The notes under the pieces: model-generated
What the model saw: only the letters and a program-made list of their open reading frames with translations
The model's database searches: none
Told to the model about the DNA's origin: nothing
Assembly: GCF_947172395.1 (NCBI RefSeq)
Contig: NC_069106.1
Span: 3,348,001-3,412,000 of the forward strand
Direction of reading: 5' to 3'
From: Bicyclus anynana
Taxonomy: Eukaryota; Arthropoda; Insecta; Lepidoptera; Nymphalidae
DNA: 64,000 nucleotides
Position numbers and translations under genes: made by a program
Shown: positions 59,901 through 64,000 of the stretch, piece after piece
Layout: each line of letters begins with the position of its first letter
How positions within the stretch are numbered: position 1 is the first letter of the stretch

Positions 59901-62900
59901 CTTTCAACCAATGCAGGACTTATCAAACTCCCGGTTATTTGAAATGCTGTTATAATTAACATAGACAAATTTGACTCTGTGGTCGAGCCAGCCATTTCGA
60001 AAATGGTTCCAGCAAAGAATATAACCACCATAACGCCGCTGCAATGTTGTAATATGTTCATAATAAGAACAATTATCAAAGCCTTTCTATTCCCTCGTAC
60101 TGTGAAAAGTTCGAGCCAATCTTTTGTTGCTGTGGTTTCTTGGAATAGTTTTTTGGATGCCATTATGGTTTCTATGTCCTCACTTCTGCCTAGTTCGTTT
60201 AATATTTTCGTTACAGCTTCATCTTTTCCTGAAATATACAATAAGTGTTTGTTAAGTTTTTGTATTTCATTAATACTTTTTATATAATTCTATCATCATT
60301 AAAATTAAATTGAATTACTTATGTATGTGTAGTATATGTCAACAGCCTAGACTGTCAATAGATGAGTCTATAAATACAAGCCTCGGACAAGAGAGGGAGT
60401 TAGTTGCACTTTGGTGCTACAGCAGTACGTACCACGAGGTACTAAGTAGATACAGTGTTCAACCAACTGGATGTGATAACCCGAGTGATCAACCGATCAC
60501 CCAGAGAGTGTGTGCAAACACTACAGTATGTACTTCTTTATTTTGTTCTTAACTTTTCTTTCTATCATTTATTTATGTCCTTTTTAAAATTTTAACAATG
60601 TCAATTTAAATATAATACAAAACACGTTATTTTCACTTCATCATATCACGTGTCTCAAACGGCGAAGGAGAAAAAAAACGAGGAAACCTGAGAATTTTCT
60701 TAATTCTTTATGTGTGTAAAGTCTGACAATTCACATTGAGCCAGCGTGGTGGATTTAGCCCAACTACTCTCATTCTGAGTTTTGAAATGATAATTTATGT
60801 TTGATTAAAATGCCCCCTCCTCGGGTTGGCGGGTTTTTATTTTTTAAATTAGCAAAAGTTAATTAAAAAAGAAGAGTGTGTGTAATGTACACGCACACAC
60901 TAGTTACTTACTTAATCACTAATTAGTTCACTCAATTAATTACTTTCACTTAATTTTGTACTGTCTCTACTTAGTGCCCTATTGCTATCGCTGTAATACT
61001 AGACTGAGTCCGGCTGTCACGAGAGGCTTGTATTTATAGACTAGTCAATGCAATAGTTGGTATATTGACATCGTGTTCGTCACGTGTCACAGACTGTATC
61101 CTGCTGATGGAATATTGATAACATCCGGTAACAATACTGAATTCTTTGAATGAATGACATGCAGTCCTATATACTGTCCTATGTGCTTTGGATTTTCCAA
61201 ATTTTTCAAATTACTCTATTTAAATTACCGCAAAAACTTACGAATAACTCACGCACCTTTCAAAATGTAAAATATTGGAGATTCAGGTATAAAAAGTGTT
61301 GCCAGAGTAAATACGGCAGATAGTACCATAGCGACGTAGTTGGTGGCGGGATATAAAAGGAAATAACCAGCGGTGTACAGAATCACTGCACCGCACGTCT
61401 GAGTTAGACCCATCAACGTTAGCAGAATACCTCTGATGTTTGTTGACCTGTGAAAGAAAACATCGATGTTTATTTTTTTACTGTGTTACGTTAAATATTG
61501 TAAACTAGCGGACGCCCGCGACTTCGTCCGCGTGGAATTTAGTTTTTCACAAATCCCACGGAAACCATGCTTTATTCCGGGATAAAAAGTAGTCTATGTG
61601 TTAATCCAGACTATAATATATCTTAATACCAATTTTCAGCTAATTCGGTTCAGTAGTTGAGGCGTGAAAGAGTAACAAACATTCTTATCATGAAAAGCAT
61701 CAGTTTTCACAAATCTCGGGAAACCATGGACTTTTTCGGGATAAAAAGTAGCTTGTGTGTTAATCCAGAGTAAAATTTATAATAGTATGGTCAATAATCA
61801 CACAATATAGAACGCTCTAAAGCTAACTTTTTAGCAATAGTAAGCGTGTCCTCATATATGCAGATGTACGCTAATGTGTTTCCATTATAAGAAAATAGAC
61901 TTTAATATCGGTTATATAAAGTAAACTTTAGTTTGTATATGTAGTTTCTATAGCACTAGCCTTGCCACTAAACAACTTCAAATTTTAGGTGATTCGGTTC
62001 AGTAGCCAAGGCATGAAAGAGTAACTAACATTTATACCATCAAAATCATCAAGTTTTTGCAAATCTCGGGAATCCGTGGATTTTTTCGGGACAAAAAGTA
62101 GTCTATGTGTTAATCTATATTATAATCTATTTCCCTTCTAAATTTCAGCCAAATCGCTTTAGTAGTAGCGGCGTTAAAGAGTAAAAAACATCCATACAAA
62201 GTTTCGCGTTTATAACACTCGCGGACGCTCGCGACTTCGTCCGCGTGGTATTTAGTTTTTCACAAATCCCTCGGAAACCATGGTTTATTCCGGGATAAAA
62301 AGTAGTCTATGTGTTAATCTATATTATAATCTATTTCCCTTCTAAATTTCAGCCAAATCGCTTTAGTAGTAGCGGCGTTAAAGAGTAACAAACATCCAAA
62401 CAACTATCCAAATGTACATACATTAATACAAACTCACTACACAGCCTCAGTAGCTCAACGGTAAGAGTGGTTGGACTCATCACCGAGGGGTGGTGGTTCA
62501 ATCCTCACCCCGTTGGCCTATTGTCGTAGCCACTCCTAATACAGTCTTTCCCGACTGGGAATATTGGTCATATTATAAAAAAAATAGCAAGTATTCTTTA
62601 AAAAAAAAAAGAAAATTAGTAGGATTACGATTATTAGGATACTAGCTGACGTCGCGCGGTTTCACCCGCGTGGTTCCCGTTCCCGTAGGAATACAGGGAT
62701 AATATAGCCTATAGCCTTCCTCGATGAATGAGCTATCTAACACTGAAAGAATTTTTCAAATCGGACCAGTAGTTCCAGAGATTAGCGCGTTCAATCAAAC
62801 AAACAAACTTTATAATATTAGTATAGATTACGATAAACAATGACATACTAACGCAATTTCTCCAATGTACACCACATTCATAACACCCACGATGCCTATC

Positions 62901-63051
62901 CCAAAGCCGCTCAGTATTCTACCGCATAGCAACATGGCGAGGTTATTGGTCGTCGCCAAAATTATATATGCTATGATGAGTATAACCCCGCCGGCAAACA
63001 GACATGGCTTCCGACCTTTGATGTTTGACAGCCATCCCACTACATACGGAC
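56907..63051 (-). CDS. Tret1-like: Facilitated trehalose transporter Tret1-like, gene 6 (3' part, exons 3-7)
   Basis: Partial: exons 1 and 2 must lie beyond 64000, since none is seen in 63052-64000. Exons in transcript order: 63051-62853, 61447-61257, 60228-59846, 58508-58397, 57172-56907 (199/191/383/112/266). Landmarks: PYVVGWLSNIKGRKPC; PESPIFYILK after TM6; LQHCSGV in TM7; ERSGRK; last exon GLGIIPNTLIGELFTTNV, ending LETKGKSLLEIQECLNK and TAA, with L replacing P in PETKGK. The last exon is one codon shorter in its middle than in genes 2-4 and two residues longer at the end. The exon 3 donor is gttagt and the exon 4 donor gtgcgt. A SINE abuts the exon 5 donor. Reading frame intact in all visible exons. 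Confidence 0.9.
57484..57645. mobile_element. MITE with about 40-bp inverted repeats
   Basis: cacgtcgattctctttctac near the left end, its complement gtagaaagagaatcgacgtg near the right. A related half lies at 63190-63300. In intron 6 of gene 6. Confidence 0.65.
57705..58135 (-). mobile_element. LINE ORF2 C-terminal fragment
   Basis: Minus-strand RIRNEEIRRRIKVTDIAQRV, KWQWAGHIVRRADGHWGPKV. In intron 6 of gene 6; a short second piece is at 57255-57335. Confidence 0.78.
58869..58887 (+). repeat. Poly-C tract
   Basis: Nearly twenty consecutive C in intron 5 of gene 6; length may be uncertain in the assembly. Confidence 0.7.
59340..59505. mobile_element. Short GC-rich inverted-repeat element
   Basis: cacggcgcgttgcgtcgacg at the left and gcgacgacgcaacgcgccct at the right; middle repeats gcgtcgacgcaacgct. 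In intron 5 of gene 6. Confidence 0.5.
59530..59836 (-). mobile_element. SINE family A, full length, abutting the gene 6 exon 5 donor
   Basis: Full copy on the minus strand, with its head starting about ten bases after the exon 5/intron boundary at 59846. Same orientation as the gene. Confidence 0.75.
60362..61047. repeat. Widely spaced inverted repeat with TATAAATA
   Basis: gtctataaatacaagcctc near 60365 and its exact complement gaggcttgtatttatagac near 61024, in intron 4 of gene 6. Could be promoter-containing ends of a decayed element in opposite orientation. Confidence 0.5.
61506..62430 (+). repeat. Run of RTE-like tail modules
   Basis: Several modules of the ctagcggacgcc family follow one another in intron 3 of gene 6, restarting at about 61970 and 62216. 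Confidence 0.55.
62452..62605 (+). mobile_element. tRNA-headed SINE, family C
   Basis: Head cctcagtagctcaacggtaa, B box ggttcaatcctcaccccg, body ctattgtcgtagccactcct. In intron 3 of gene 6. Confidence 0.65.
62642..62828 (+). repeat. RTE-like 3' tail repeat near exon 3 of gene 6
   Basis: From ctagctgacgtcgcgcggtt to tattagtatagat, 24 bases from the exon 3 end of gene 6. Confidence 0.6.
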
Positions 63052-63344
63052 CTGGAAAATCAGAAAATTCAATGTTTAATCACATGATGAAGAGAAAAAA
63101 AACGTCATCCGCATAAACAAATTTTTTATATTTTTTTTTATAATTTGTATTTCAAGATTTATACTAACAACAATTACGTAAATTGATATCAGACAGATCT
63201 TGATCACGTGATCTGTCGATAACAAATGTCATTCCCATACATTTTTCTAGTTTTCGAAGCGTTAGCGATCGTAGAAATAGAGTCGACGTGCCACTTGGTT
63301 ACAGGGGCTGGTTGGTCCAATGGTTAGCAGATTTAAATCCCTTT

Positions 63345-63610
63345 ATCTCCGAAACTATTGATCGCAGATCCTGTTACTTTTATAAAATTACTTTACTATT
63401 AGCATACTCCTAATTTAGCCTCAATAGCTCAACGGTTAGAGTCGTCGGACTTATAGTCGAGGGATGGTGGTTCGATCCCCGCCCCGTTGGTCTATTGTCG
63501 TACCCACTCCTAATAGTGTTTCCCGACTAGTTGGAGGGAAATAGGAATATTGGTCATATTTAAAAAAGATATGGCAAATATTCTTTAAAAAAAAACCTGT
63601 CATCATCCCT
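63345..63610. mobile_element. Dispersed element, partial copy 3, split by a SINE
   Basis: Reverse copy of one end of the 30650-31135 element; the SINE at 63417-63596 interrupts it and the last bases (gtcatcatccctattg) resume at 63598. Confidence 0.55.
63417..63596 (+). mobile_element. tRNA-headed SINE, family C
   Basis: Head gcctcaatagctcaacggtt, B box ggttcgatccccgcc, tail tattggtcatatttaaaaaa. Inserted into the dispersed element at 63345-63610. Confidence 0.68.
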
Positions 63611-63702
63611 ATTGTGCGTGATGGGTCTTTAACTCCATATACCCTCTCCTTTAAAAAAGAGGCCTGTCATTGTAGAGGGCCGTTAAGCTGATAATTATGA
63701 TG

Positions 63703-64000
63703 AACCAGCGGACGCCCGCGACTTCATCCGCGGTTTAGTTTTTCACAAATCCCTCGGGAACCATGAAATTTTCCAGAATAAAAAGTAGTCTAAATGTTAA
63801 TCCAGACTATAATCTATCTCTACTTCAAATTTCAGGTCATTCGGTTCAGTAGCCGAGGTGTGAAAGAGTAACAGACATTCATACCATCAAAATCATCAGG
63901 TTTTCGCAAATCTCGAGAATCCATTGTTTTTTTTCGGTATAAAAAGTAGCTTAGGCGTTAATCAGTAGTTGGGGCATTAAAGAGTAACAAACATCCAAAC
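63703..64000 (+). repeat. RTE-like tail module at the window edge
   Basis: ccagcggacgcccgcgactt to the end of the window; same family as 40470-40830. Confidence 0.5.

Noticed and set aside
63052..64000. Exon 2 of gene 6
   Set aside because: No acceptor followed by the Y-x-G-Q pattern and no LTE(T/S)QLS string found before the window ends.

Overview
The window looks like a stretch of a lepidopteran (moth or butterfly) nuclear genome. It is AT-rich and intron-rich, it is packed with interspersed repeats of lepidopteran type (tRNA-headed SINEs, RTE-like and jockey-like LINE tails, short inverted-repeat elements), and every host gene recognised belongs to one insect family, the facilitated trehalose transporter (Tret1-like) branch of the MFS sugar transporters. 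This is a reading from sequence alone; no species is claimed.

Layout. Six paralogous transporter genes form a tandem cluster. Gene 1 (1965-9240) is on the + strand. Genes 2 (18052-11771), 3 (27315-20332), 4 (39959-31663), 5 (53416-43577) and 6 (63051-56907, 5' end beyond the window) are on the - strand, so genes 1 and 2 are tail to tail. All follow the same seven-coding-exon plan, normally 52/156/199/191/383/112/263 nt with identical intron phases. The first coding exon is only 52 nt and encodes about 17 residues of the form M-x-x-K-I-S-G-x-Q-R-Q-V-L-I-S-S-C. Genes 2 and 3 give 451 residues each, gene 4 449, gene 5 453. Gene 6 shows exons 3-7 only. Gene 1 has every exon but a frameshift in exon 5 and a partial tandem copy of exon 3.

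Shared protein landmarks: twelve predicted membrane segments, a G-R-K loop after TM2, PE(S/T)P after TM6, a charged central loop, GR(R/K) between TM8 and TM9, and (P/L/I)ETKGK after TM12. The products should be plasma-membrane facilitators for trehalose or hexoses. The copies are not an operon; each has its own start exon, and genes 2 and 3 share a recognisable upstream block.

Between and inside the genes lie many repeats: at least three tRNA-headed SINE families, RTE-like 3' tails, LINE ORF2 fragments, hAT-like and Harbinger-like MITEs with visible target duplications, simple repeats and several minisatellites.

The most unusual structure is a roughly 40-bp tandem array in intron 1 of gene 3 (26227-26913). 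Each unit is a copy of that gene's own exon-2 splice acceptor plus the first coding bases, giving about 16 decoy acceptors upstream of the real one. Other points of interest are a gene-conversion-like tract in the last exons of genes 2-4, a GC splice donor in gene 3, and transposon insertions that stop within about ten bases of splice donors in genes 4 and 6.
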